This document shows positions 1-5,871 of a stretch of DNA of 5,871 nucleotides, piece by piece. Under the pieces are notes generated by a model. The model saw only the letters and a list, made by a program, of their open reading frames with translations. It was not told the DNA's origin and did no database searches. Within the stretch, counting starts at the first letter, position 1, and every line of letters begins with the position of its first letter. Made by a program: the position numbers and the translations under genes. The stretch is from Bacteroidales bacterium. GTDB lineage: Bacteria > Bacteroidota > Bacteroidia > Bacteroidales > VadinHA17. The DNA is taken from NCBI GenBank assembly GCA_015486475.1, contig WFRO01000272.1, forward strand, positions 1 to 5,871, read 5' to 3'.

Positions 1-270
1 AGGAAGTATCACGGCAACAGGGTGCAGTCTCTTACTTACGAGAAAAACGGCCGGGCCGGTTCTGTGGGGATCATGGATGCCGGAGAATATGAGTTCGGCG
101 CCGTAGAGAAAGAGACCATGACCGTTTGTGAAGGTGAGATCATGGTGAAGATCGGCGATGAGACCGAATGGAAAAGGTATGGTAAGGGCGAGACTTTTGT
201 GGTTCCGGAACATGCCAACTTTAAGCTGAAAACAGAGGATATCAGCACTTATTACTGTGTTTACGGCTGA
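1..270 (+). CDS. ppnP: Pyrimidine/purine nucleoside phosphorylase PpnP (cupin fold), 5'-truncated by the window edge
   Basis: The family catalyses phosphate-dependent cleavage of many purine and pyrimidine nucleosides to free base and ribose-1-phosphate, in cytoplasmic nucleoside salvage. The 89 visible residues match the small (about 94 aa) YaiE/DUF1255 family from memory: SVGIMDAGEYEF, then ETMTVCEGEIMVKI, W..YGKGETFVVPEHANFKL, and an ending like YYCVYG. The GTG at 22 could be read as a start, but the reading frame is open to base 1 and the upstream residues RKYHGNRVQSL align with the family's N-terminal Y-F-x-G-K-V-x-S segment. The true start therefore lies a few codons before the window, and 22 is internal. 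The stop is TGA at 268-270. No terminator follows, and 133 bases separate it from the next gene. Identification is confident; only the N-terminus is unseen. Confidence 0.9.
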   Translation, partial: RKYHGNRVQSLTYEKNGRAGSVGIMDAGEYEFGAVEKETMTVCEGEIMVKIGDETEWKRYGKGETFVVPEHANFKLKTEDISTYYCVYG

Positions 271-280
271 TCGCGGATCA
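268..280. repeat. Small dyad TGATC-N3-GATCA over the ppnP stop codon
   Basis: Bases 268-280 read TGATC, GCG, GATCA: perfect 5-base arms, with the TGA being the ppnP stop codon. The same pattern with a different centre lies over the reductase stop at 1619-1631. There is no T-run, so it is not an ordinary intrinsic terminator. The arms are short and chance is possible. Confidence 0.35.
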
Positions 281-338
281 CGGTTGAACCTTCATCAAAA
301 ATGCCCGGGAAGAGATCCGTTATTCGGAATGATGATCC

Positions 339-344
339 GGAGGT
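339..344 (+). promoter_or_regulatory. Shine-Dalgarno-like GGAGGT that would favour an upstream GTG start at 353
   Basis: GGAGGT lies 8 bases before a GTG at 353 that is in frame with the reductase and would add 17 residues ahead of the Tat signal. The spacing is good. Against using it, the 353-403 stretch is AT-rich and uses codons such as TTT, ATT, TTG and TCA that are unlike the body of the gene, and it overlaps a candidate promoter. I prefer ATG 404, but this site leaves the start undecided. Confidence 0.3.
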
Positions 345-349
345 AAAGT

Positions 350-380
350 TTTGTGTTTTTCCCGATTTTTGATATTTTGG
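350..380 (+). promoter_or_regulatory. Candidate Bacteroidota-type promoter for the reductase/DUF6599-like pair
   Basis: TTTG at 350-353 is followed after 19 bases by TATTTTGG at 373-380. The Bacteroides primary sigma-factor consensus is TTTG, 19-21 bases, TAnnTTTG, so the spacing fits and the -7 box has one mismatch. Transcription would begin near 386-390 and give a short leader to the ATG at 404. If real, it rules out the GTG at 353 as the main start. It was recognised by eye only, in AT-rich sequence where chance matches are common. Confidence 0.35.
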
Positions 381-403
381 GCACAAAATCAAAAAAGAAC
401 ACT

Positions 404-1621
404 ATGGGAGAAAAGACAGGGCGCAGGAAATTTTTGCGCAGGACTGTTCTGGGTACTGCTGCTACCGTAGCTGCCACGGGCATGACGTGGGCAGGCACCG
501 GGGATCGTACGGGGAAGGATAAAGAGGATAAAAAGGGAAAGCTGATCATGCGGCGCCTGGGGAAAACGGACATCGTGATCCCCATTGTGAGCATGGGAGT
601 GATGCGGGCAGACAACCCTAATCTGGTGAAAGCAGCGCTCGACAAAGGTATCCGGCTGCTGGATACCGCTTATGTTTACCAGGGGGGACGCAATGAGGAA
701 ATGCTGGGAAAGCTGCTGAAAGATTATCCCCGCAATGCATACTACATTGAGACCAAGATCAAGCCGGACGGCTATAACAAGAAAAAAGGCGATTTCACCG
801 ACGGTGCCCTGGTGAAAAGATCATACCGGGAAAAATTCAATACCAGCATGAAACGCCTGGGCATTGAATATGTGGATGTTCTTTTCCTGCATGCTATCAA
901 CAGCCGTGCTGCCACACAGAACAAGGCGGTGCTGGAGGTGATGCAGGAGATCAAAAAGGAGGGGAGGACACGTTATCTGGGCGTTTCCACCCACAGCAAT
1001 GAACCGGAAGTGATCCGGGCCGCCATTGAGACCGGCGTATATGATGTGGTGCTGGTGGCCTATAATTACCGGCAGAACCATAAGGATGAGATCGCCAAGG
1101 CCTTTGAGGAGGCTGCCAAAGCCGGCGTGGGGGTGATCGCCATGAAGACCATGGCAGGCGGGAAAAAACCCAAGGAAGGACCCTCTGTCAGCGCTGCCAC
1201 GGCGCTCAAATGGGCTATGCAGAACGAGCATGTGGCCACGGCCATCCCCGGGTTCACCTCTTTTGACCAGCTCGACGAGGATATGACCGTAGCACGTGAT
1301 CTCACCCTCTCCTCAGAAGAGAAACAGCTTCTCTCCCTGGCCAGGCACGAGGAGACCTTTTACTGCGACGGCTGCATGCAGTGTCTTGACCAGTGCAGGC
1401 ACGAGCTGCCCATCCCCGACCTGATGAGAGCCTACATGTATACTTACGGCTACCGGGAAACGAAGAAAGCAAGGGATCTGCTCGACGAGCTGGCGGTGAC
1501 ACCGGATATATGTGCTTCCTGTGCAGATTGTACGGTGAGCTGTACCAAAGGATTTGCCGTAGCTGATAAGATCAGGGATGTAACCCGCCTGCGGGAGGTC
1601 CCTGAAGAATTCCTTACCTGA
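404..1621 (+). CDS. Tat-exported aldo/keto reductase with C-terminal two-[4Fe-4S] ferredoxin-like tail (COG1453-like)
   Basis: A predicted 405-residue NAD(P)H-type oxidoreductase of unknown substrate. Residues 1-30 form a twin-arginine signal: GRRKFLRR at 6-13, a hydrophobic stretch, and a likely cleavage after TWA (30). A lysine-rich linker precedes the (beta/alpha)8 barrel from about residue 47. The aldo/keto reductase tetrad is intact: D87 and Y92 in LLDTAYVY, K118 in IETK, H163 in LFLH. AIPGFTSFDQLDED (280-293) matches the usual C-terminal nucleotide-binding segment. The tail carries two CxxCxxCxxxC sets (C321, 324, 327, 331 and C370, 373, 376, 380), enough for two [4Fe-4S] clusters, although the proline normally after the fourth cysteine is R332 and T381. 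Tat export fits a protein that folds with cofactors in the cytoplasm. The ATG at 404 was chosen over GTG 353 on codon use and the promoter candidate. It is followed at 25 bases by the DUF6599-like gene. Family assignment is firm; the substrate and electron partner are unknown. Confidence 0.88.
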   Translation: MGEKTGRRKFLRRTVLGTAATVAATGMTWAGTGDRTGKDKEDKKGKLIMRRLGKTDIVIPIVSMGVMRADNPNLVKAALDKGIRLLDTAYVYQGGRNEEMLGKLLKDYPRNAYYIETKIKPDGYNKKKGDFTDGALVKRSYREKFNTSMKRLGIEYVDVLFLHAINSRAATQNKAVLEVMQEIKKEGRTRYLGVSTHSNEPEVIRAAIETGVYDVVLVAYNYRQNHKDEIAKAFEEAAKAGVGVIAMKTMAGGKKPKEGPSVSAATALKWAMQNEHVATAIPGFTSFDQLDEDMTVARDLTLSSEEKQLLSLARHEETFYCDGCMQCLDQCRHELPIPDLMRAYMYTYGYRETKKARDLLDELAVTPDICASCADCTVSCTKGFAVADKIRDVTRLREVPEEFLT

Positions 1622-1631
1622 TCTGCGATCA
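1619..1631. repeat. Small dyad TGATC-N3-GATCA over the reductase stop codon
   Basis: Bases 1619-1631 read TGATC, TGC, GATCA, starting exactly at the TGA stop. It has the same form as the dyad over the ppnP stop. It lies in the 25-base gap before the next gene, where a weak hairpin could affect stability or coupling, but it may be chance. Confidence 0.35.
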
Positions 1632-1646
1632 AAAGAGATAATACCT

Positions 1647-2567
1647 ATGACCATGAATATTCTTCGTATCAGAGACATTTTGGCGCCAGGGATCCTGGCA
1701 CTCCTGTTGTTCTTCCCGGGGACACCGTCTGCCGCCCAACAGAACACACAGGAACAGGAGCTCCGGGAGAAGATGTTCCCGGATTTCCGGGTTTGTACGC
1801 CGGTGTTCGAATATCCCGTCTATCATGCCGACGACCTGTGGGACTATATCGACGGAGCAGCCGATAATTATCTTACGTATCGCTTTGTCGATCTTCACAT
1901 CGCCGAGTATGCCAAGCCCAAAGGCAAGAAATTCTTTAAGGTGGAGGTATACCGGCATGCATCCCCCCTGTACGCTTTCGGGATATACAGTTCGGAACGT
2001 TCCCCGGATTACCATTTCATCCAGCTGGGGACCCAGGGTTTTATGGAATCCAACCAGGTCTTTTTCCTCAAAGGGCCCTATTATGTCAAGGTGATCTCCG
2101 AACAGGAGGGCTCCAAGGAAGAGAAATTCCTGCGGGCGCTGGCCAATCTTATTGAAGACCGCCTGGAAGGGACCACGGAGTTCCCGGCCGAACTGCAGTT
2201 ATTCCCCGAAGACGGTAAGGTGCAGAATTCGGAACGTTTCATCGCACAGGATTTCCTGGGTCATGAGTTTTTTGACAGTGTCTTTACAGCGACCTATAAA
2301 CAGGGGGAGAAAGAGTTTACGGTATTCATCTCCCACAGGGCTGATCCGGAGAGTGCCAAAAACATCCTGGCACAGATGTACAAAAAGGCCACGGGCAAAG
2401 TGCCTTCGCCCCTGGAAGAGGGGGACCGGATGATCCATGACGGTTACAACGGCAATATTTACCTGATCTGGAAAGGAGATATGCTTTTCGGGTTTCAGAA
2501 CATTGAAGATCAGCAGCTCATCCGGAACCTGGCCGCCGGTATCCTGAACAAGCTTGAGAAGCCCTGA
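1647..2567 (+). CDS. Secreted DUF6599-like protein of unknown function
   Basis: The 306-residue product starts with a Sec signal peptide: basic residues near the start, a hydrophobic core at about 11-23, and a likely cleavage after PSAA (A30/Q31). There is no lipobox cysteine, so a soluble periplasmic or secreted protein is expected. The segments DLWDYIDGAADNYLTY (63-78), SPLYAFGIYSSERSPD (106-121) and FFLKGPYYVKV (139-149) resemble, from memory, the DUF6599 family, which has no known activity. The mature protein looks like two related halves, about 67-175 and 198-305 (KFFKVEVYRHASPLYA matching KEFTVFISHRADPESA, and each half ending in a helix with DRLE or NKLE). ATG 1647 was chosen; an ATG at 1653 is two codons later. 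The SD is weak. It lies 25 bases after the reductase and ends just before a strong terminator, which suggests cotranscription and a possible partner or accessory role in the periplasm. That role is inference. Confidence 0.75.
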   Translation: MTMNILRIRDILAPGILALLLFFPGTPSAAQQNTQEQELREKMFPDFRVCTPVFEYPVYHADDLWDYIDGAADNYLTYRFVDLHIAEYAKPKGKKFFKVEVYRHASPLYAFGIYSSERSPDYHFIQLGTQGFMESNQVFFLKGPYYVKVISEQEGSKEEKFLRALANLIEDRLEGTTEFPAELQLFPEDGKVQNSERFIAQDFLGHEFFDSVFTATYKQGEKEFTVFISHRADPESAKNILAQMYKKATGKVPSPLEEGDRMIHDGYNGNIYLIWKGDMLFGFQNIEDQQLIRNLAAGILNKLEKP

Positions 2568-2611
2568 AGAAACATCAGAGGTCCTGGTCCTTTGGTCCAG
2601 AAAAAGATCAG

Positions 2612-2637
2612 TCCCGGCTCCGGCCGGGATTTTTTTT
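2612..2637 (+). terminator. Intrinsic (rho-independent) terminator of the reductase/DUF6599-like unit
   Basis: TCCCGGC at 2612-2618 pairs perfectly with GCCGGGA at 2623-2629 around a TCCG loop, giving a GC-rich 7-bp stem. Eight T residues follow at 2630-2637. It sits 45 bases after the stop of the DUF6599-like gene and has a run of A residues before the stem. This is a textbook terminator and marks the end of the upstream transcription unit. Confidence 0.88.
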
Positions 2638-2651
2638 CTGCAAAAATGTCC

Positions 2652-2684
2652 GGTCACTTCCTGTGACCTCATGAACACCACAGG
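2652..2684. promoter_or_regulatory. Perfect dyad GGTCAC-N5-GTGACC with an overlapping alternative stem
   Basis: GGTCAC (2652-2657) and GTGACC (2663-2668) are a perfect inverted repeat around TTCCT. CCTGTG (2660-2665) also pairs with CACAGG (2679-2684), sharing GTG with the first dyad, so the two stems exclude each other in RNA. No T-run follows. The site is 166 bases before the next gene and just beyond the terminator. It could be a protein operator, a switchable leader element or chance; nothing in the sequence names a regulator. Confidence 0.35.
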
Positions 2685-2754
2685 CAGATCCCTTTCCCTT
2701 GTATTTGCAGATATTCCAGGGATTTATGAGATGTTGCCGGGAGGGCGTGTTGTG

Positions 2755-2798
2755 TTAAATTATCTTAAATTGTTCAAAATGACCGGGTCTGGTATATA
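2755..2798 (+). promoter_or_regulatory. Weak promoter candidate with a 10-base-spaced direct repeat
   Basis: TTAAATT occurs at 2755-2761 and again at 2765-2771, one DNA turn apart. TTGTTC at 2770-2775 and TATATA at 2793-2798 are 17 bases apart, a sigma70-like spacing with imperfect boxes. The more typical Bacteroidota pair TTTG/TAnnTTTG is not clear here. This is the most AT-rich part of the intergenic region and would give a leader of about 30 bases to the peptidase-fusion gene. Confidence 0.3.
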
Positions 2799-2818
2799 AA
2801 TTGAAAGAGTGTTTGCGG

Positions 2819-2826
2819 AAGGAGGG
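2819..2826 (+). promoter_or_regulatory. Strong Shine-Dalgarno AAGGAGGG of the peptidase-propeller-barrel gene
   Basis: AAGGAGGG ends 7 bases before the ATG at 2834. It is the strongest ribosome binding site in the window and fixes the start of the large gene, which opens directly into a signal peptide. Confidence 0.75.
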
Positions 2827-2833
2827 TATTATT

Positions 2834-5800
2834 ATGGAAAGATCCTGGAACAGGTTTTGCATGATAACTCTGAAGACCCTGCTGACGGCCTTTGTTTTTG
2901 TTCTTTTTGCTCCGGCAGGTCATGCCCAGTATTTCGGGCGCAACAAACCCTACTATAAGAAATTCAGGTATAAGGTGTATGAGACGCCCCATTTTGATAT
3001 ATACTACTATCTGAAGAACGATTCTGTCCTGAACCAGATGGCGCGAATGAGCGAAGAGTGGTATAAGCGTCATTATGAAGCTTTTCAGACCGACCTGAAA
3101 GGGCACAACCCGATCTTTTTATATAACAACCACGCCGATTTTCAACAAACAACGGCGATCTCGGGAGAGATCGGCATCGGTACAGGGGGTGTGACGGAAG
3201 CCCTGAAAAACCGCATCGTCTTCCCGCTCACCCCGATCTATGCCCAGACCGACCATGTACTGGGCCATGAGATGGTGCATGCTTTTCAGTATACAAAGAT
3301 CCTCCATGGCGACTCGACCAATATGAGCTCGCTGAACAACCTGCCACTCTGGATGGTGGAGGGGATGGCCGAATATTTTTCGATCGGCAGCAAGGACCCC
3401 AATACGGCGATGTGGATGCGGGATGCTGTCTTGCACAATAAATTCCCGACTTTCAAGGACCTGGATACCGACCCTACCTATTTCCCCTACCGGTGGGGGC
3501 AGGCTTTCTGGGCATTTATCGGCAAGACATGGGGCGATAATGTGATCGTACCTCTCTTCATGCGGACGGCTGTAGTGGGTTATGAGCAGGCCTTCAAGGA
3601 TGTGCTGGGCCTGGATGCCGGGACGATCGAAGGGATGTGGAAAAGCGCTTATACCTTATACTATAAACAGTTCCTGCCCGATTCGGTCGAGGACATGACC
3701 GGTGTGAAGGTGGCTTTCCCCGGCAATGCCGGCGATGTGAACGTGTCGCCCTCGCTCAGTCCCGATGGCAGGTACCTCGTTTTCCTCTCGGAAAAGGATG
3801 TGATCTCTTTCGATCTTTTCCTGGCGGATGTTGCCCGCCGGAAAGTGGTGAAACGACTCTCTGCCACCACGCAGCATCATGAGATCGATGCGCTGGACAA
3901 TCTTGAGTCGGCCGGCTCCTGGTCGCCGGACAGCCATTATTTTGCTTTTACCGTCTATGACAAAGGGAAAAATGCCCTGGTGATCGTGGATGTGAAGAAA
4001 AACAAGCTCTCGAAGAAGATCTTTATCCCGGGGGTGCCGGCTTTCTACCAGCCGGCGTGGTCGCCTGACGGTAAAAGCATCATCGTGGTGGGGCTGGTGC
4101 AGGGACAACCGGATCTCTATCAGTACTTCTTCGACAGCGGAGAGGTGCATAAGGTCACAAATGACCGGTATTCCTACCTGCAGCCCTGCTGGTCGCACGA
4201 CGGACGTTATCTCGTCGTCGCCACCGACAGGACGCTGCATCCCATCGACAAACCCTGGATGCACACCAACCTGGCGCTGATCGACATGCAGACAAAAAAG
4301 ATAACGGTGCTGCCTGTCTTTTACGGGGCCGAGAACCTCAATCCGCTTTTCTCCATTGATGATAAGTCGGTATTCTTTCTCTCCGACCGGGATGGCAAAC
4401 GCAACCTGTACCGTTACGATCTGGGGAGCGGCAAGGTATATCAGCTCACCGACTATGAGGTGGGTATCACCGGTATCACCAAGTATTCGCCGGCGGTGAG
4501 TATCTCCAGACAAAACAATGAGCTGGTGTATTCCTACTTTTCTGATAATAAATACACCATCTACAAGGCGCTGGTGAATGATTTTCCCGTCCGGGAGGTC
4601 TCGCCTGATTCCCTGAACTACGATGCCGGGATCCTCCCGCCGAAAAGAAGGCTGGGCCTGGACATTGCCGACAAGGGACGTGATGACCGGCAGCCCCTGA
4701 CGGATATCCATCCGGATGAATATTTAAAAAAACCTTACAAGCCGCGTTTCGGACTGGAGTATATCTCCAACGTACAGGCAGGTATCAGCACGAACAGTTT
4801 TGCCCGGGGAATGACGGGGAGCGTCTTTGCTATTTTCAGCGACATCGCCGGTTCGCAGAACCTGTTCACCTCACTGGCCCTCAACGGAGAGGTCTATGAT
4901 TTCGGCGGCCAGTTCACCTATGTGAACCAGAAAAACCGCCTTACCTGGGGCGCCTCGCTCTCGCATATCCCTTACATGAGCGGATATTCCTATGTAAAAC
5001 CGGATACCATCCGCCAGGGGGATAATTTTTATGAAGTGGATAACCTCGTGTATAACGTCGTCAGGATCTTTGAGGACAAGCTGGAGCTGTATGCCTACTA
5101 TCCCATATCCACCACGCAGCGTCTGGAGGCGGGGGCGTCGCAGTCCTTTTATTATTACCGTATCGACGAGTGGAACAACTATTATGATCCGGTTTACGGG
5201 ACCTATCTGGGTGGGAACAGGCATAAGATCCCTGCGCCCAAGGGTTTCAATATGCAGGCGGTCTATGGTGCGGCGGTGCTGGATAATTCCATCAACGGGC
5301 TGGCCTCGCCGATGCGGGGAGCCCGCGGGCGTCTGGAGGTGGAAAAGTATTTCGGAGCGTATGACTTCCTGTCCGTGACAGGGGACTACCGGAAATATTT
5401 TTATATCCATCCATTTACCCTGGCGGCCAGAGGTCTTTATACGGGCCGTCTCTCCACCAACGGGAGGACCTTCGCCCTCTACCCGCTCACGACCCGGTAT
5501 CCCTGGTATGTGCATGGATACGATAACTACAAGGTCTTTGAGGGTATGCCGCCCGATCAGGCCAATTTCATCATGGGGCAGCTTTACGGCAACCAGATGG
5601 CCGTGGCCAATGTGGAACTGCGGCTCCCCTTCGCAGGTCCCAAAAGGCTCGGTCTTGTCAAAGTAAAATACTTCTACACCGAGCTGAGCGGGTTCGTCGA
5701 CGGCGGACTTACGTGGGACCGGGGTGACAAGATCAGCCTGAATTATAACGACTACTCAGACTCTAACAGAGTGCCTATCTTCAGTACGGGCATCTCGGCA

Positions 5801-5871
5801 CGTATCAACATTATGGGCGCCATTGTGATAGAACCTTACTACGCCTGGCCCCTCATCGGCGGACGCATGGG
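2834..5871 (+). CDS. Gluzincin-like peptidase / six-blade TolB-like propeller / Omp85-like outer-membrane barrel fusion, 3'-truncated
   Basis: I translated the frame from ATG 2834 to the window end: 1012 codons with no stop or frameshift. Residues 1-31 are a Sec signal (cleavage after GHA). About 33-290 is a Peptidase_MA-like zinc domain: HEMVH (145-149; E146 as general base) and LPLWMVEGMAEYF, whose E176 fits the third zinc ligand, then YRWGQAFWAFI (219-229). About 297-575 has six PD40/TolB-type blades, with SPDG-like turns near 309, 364, 410, 454, 507 and a sixth from about 547. A linker leads to a beta-barrel from about 638, rich in alternating aromatic strands, with VHGY (893-896, at the place of the Omp85 VRGF/Y motif), NVELRLPF (926-933) and GFVDGGLTW (953-961). 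The visible end, IEPYYAWPL, suggests few residues are missing. No POTRA domains are seen. The N-terminal domains would be expected in the periplasm by analogy with Omp85, but orientation is unproven. The substrate is unknown. The start has a strong SD. Confidence 0.85.
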   Translation, partial: MERSWNRFCMITLKTLLTAFVFVLFAPAGHAQYFGRNKPYYKKFRYKVYETPHFDIYYYLKNDSVLNQMARMSEEWYKRHYEAFQTDLKGHNPIFLYNNHADFQQTTAISGEIGIGTGGVTEALKNRIVFPLTPIYAQTDHVLGHEMVHAFQYTKILHGDSTNMSSLNNLPLWMVEGMAEYFSIGSKDPNTAMWMRDAVLHNKFPTFKDLDTDPTYFPYRWGQAFWAFIGKTWGDNVIVPLFMRTAVVGYEQAFKDVLGLDAGTIEGMWKSAYTLYYKQFLPDSVEDMTGVKVAFPGNAGDVNVSPSLSPDGRYLVFLSEKDVISFDLFLADVARRKVVKRLSATTQHHEIDALDNLESAGSWSPDSHYFAFTVYDKGKNALVIVDVKKNKLSKKIFIPGVPAFYQPAWSPDGKSIIVVGLVQGQPDLYQYFFDSGEVHKVTNDRYSYLQPCWSHDGRYLVVATDRTLHPIDKPWMHTNLALIDMQTKKITVLPVFYGAENLNPLFSIDDKSVFFLSDRDGKRNLYRYDLGSGKVYQLTDYEVGITGITKYSPAVSISRQNNELVYSYFSDNKYTIYKALVNDFPVREVSPDSLNYDAGILPPKRRLGLDIADKGRDDRQPLTDIHPDEYLKKPYKPRFGLEYISNVQAGISTNSFARGMTGSVFAIFSDIAGSQNLFTSLALNGEVYDFGGQFTYVNQKNRLTWGASLSHIPYMSGYSYVKPDTIRQGDNFYEVDNLVYNVVRIFEDKLELYAYYPISTTQRLEAGASQSFYYYRIDEWNNYYDPVYGTYLGGNRHKIPAPKGFNMQAVYGAAVLDNSINGLASPMRGARGRLEVEKYFGAYDFLSVTGDYRKYFYIHPFTLAARGLYTGRLSTNGRTFALYPLTTRYPWYVHGYDNYKVFEGMPPDQANFIMGQLYGNQMAVANVELRLPFAGPKRLGLVKVKYFYTELSGFVDGGLTWDRGDKISLNYNDYSDSNRVPIFSTGISARINIMGAIVIEPYYAWPLIGGRM

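Noticed and set aside
22..270. GTG at 22 as the start of ppnP
   Set aside because: The frame is open upstream to base 1 and the upstream residues match the family N-terminus, so the gene is cut by the window edge.
301..372. 23-codon frame starting at ATG 301, possible leader peptide
   Set aside because: No ribosome binding site precedes it, composition is unremarkable, and there is no attenuator structure after it.
2584..2600. CTGG...CCAG hairpin as a second terminator
   Set aside because: The stem is interrupted by a T-T mismatch and it is not followed by a T-run; the strong terminator is the next hairpin downstream.
2554..2799. 81-codon + strand frame across the intergenic region
   Set aside because: It starts inside the DUF6599-like gene, runs through the intrinsic terminator and its T-run, and its product has no recognisable features.
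3656..4711. 351-codon open frame on the - strand
   Set aside because: It lies fully antisense to the peptidase-propeller part of the large + strand gene, which has clear motifs. Long antisense frames are expected where third codon positions are GC-rich. The translation shows no recognisable domain.
4871..5515. 214-codon open frame on the - strand
   Set aside because: Antisense to the barrel region of the same gene, with no family features and no convincing ribosome binding site considered.

Overview
The window looks like part of a Bacteroidota chromosome. This is inferred, not proven: the large gene encodes a Bacteroidota-style secreted peptidase/propeller/barrel protein, one upstream region carries a candidate Bacteroides-type promoter (TTTG, 19 bases, TATTTTGG), and the genes have moderate-to-high GC with strongly GC-rich third codon positions. 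All four genes lie on the + strand. There are no RNA genes, insertion sequences or CRISPR arrays.

Layout. (1) 1-270: the 3' part of ppnP, a small cupin-type nucleoside phosphorylase whose start lies before the window. (2) 404-1621: a Tat-exported aldo/keto reductase with an intact catalytic tetrad and a C-terminal eight-cysteine, two-[4Fe-4S] ferredoxin-like tail. (3) 1647-2567: a Sec-secreted DUF6599-like protein 25 bases downstream, probably cotranscribed with the reductase, with a visible internal duplication. A strong intrinsic terminator at 2612-2637 ends this unit. (4) 2568-2833: an intergenic region with the terminator, a perfect dyad, a direct repeat, a weak promoter candidate and a strong Shine-Dalgarno sequence. 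(5) 2834 to the window end: a very large gene open to the last base. It encodes a signal peptide, a gluzincin-type zinc peptidase domain (HEMVH and a downstream EGMAEY), a six-blade TolB/PD40-like propeller and an outer-membrane beta-barrel with Omp85/BamA-like C-terminal features. Only the last few tens of residues appear to be missing.

How they fit together. ppnP is a cytoplasmic nucleoside-salvage enzyme and is probably unrelated to its neighbours. The reductase and the DUF6599-like protein form a plausible two-gene exported module: one is a folded, cofactor-bearing redox enzyme sent through Tat, the other an unfolded Sec substrate, so both would meet in the periplasm. The large fusion is a separate transcription unit. 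It would place a metallopeptidase and a propeller at the outer membrane on a barrel where Omp85 proteins usually carry POTRA domains. The fusion, and the exported redox pair, are the most interesting parts of the window.
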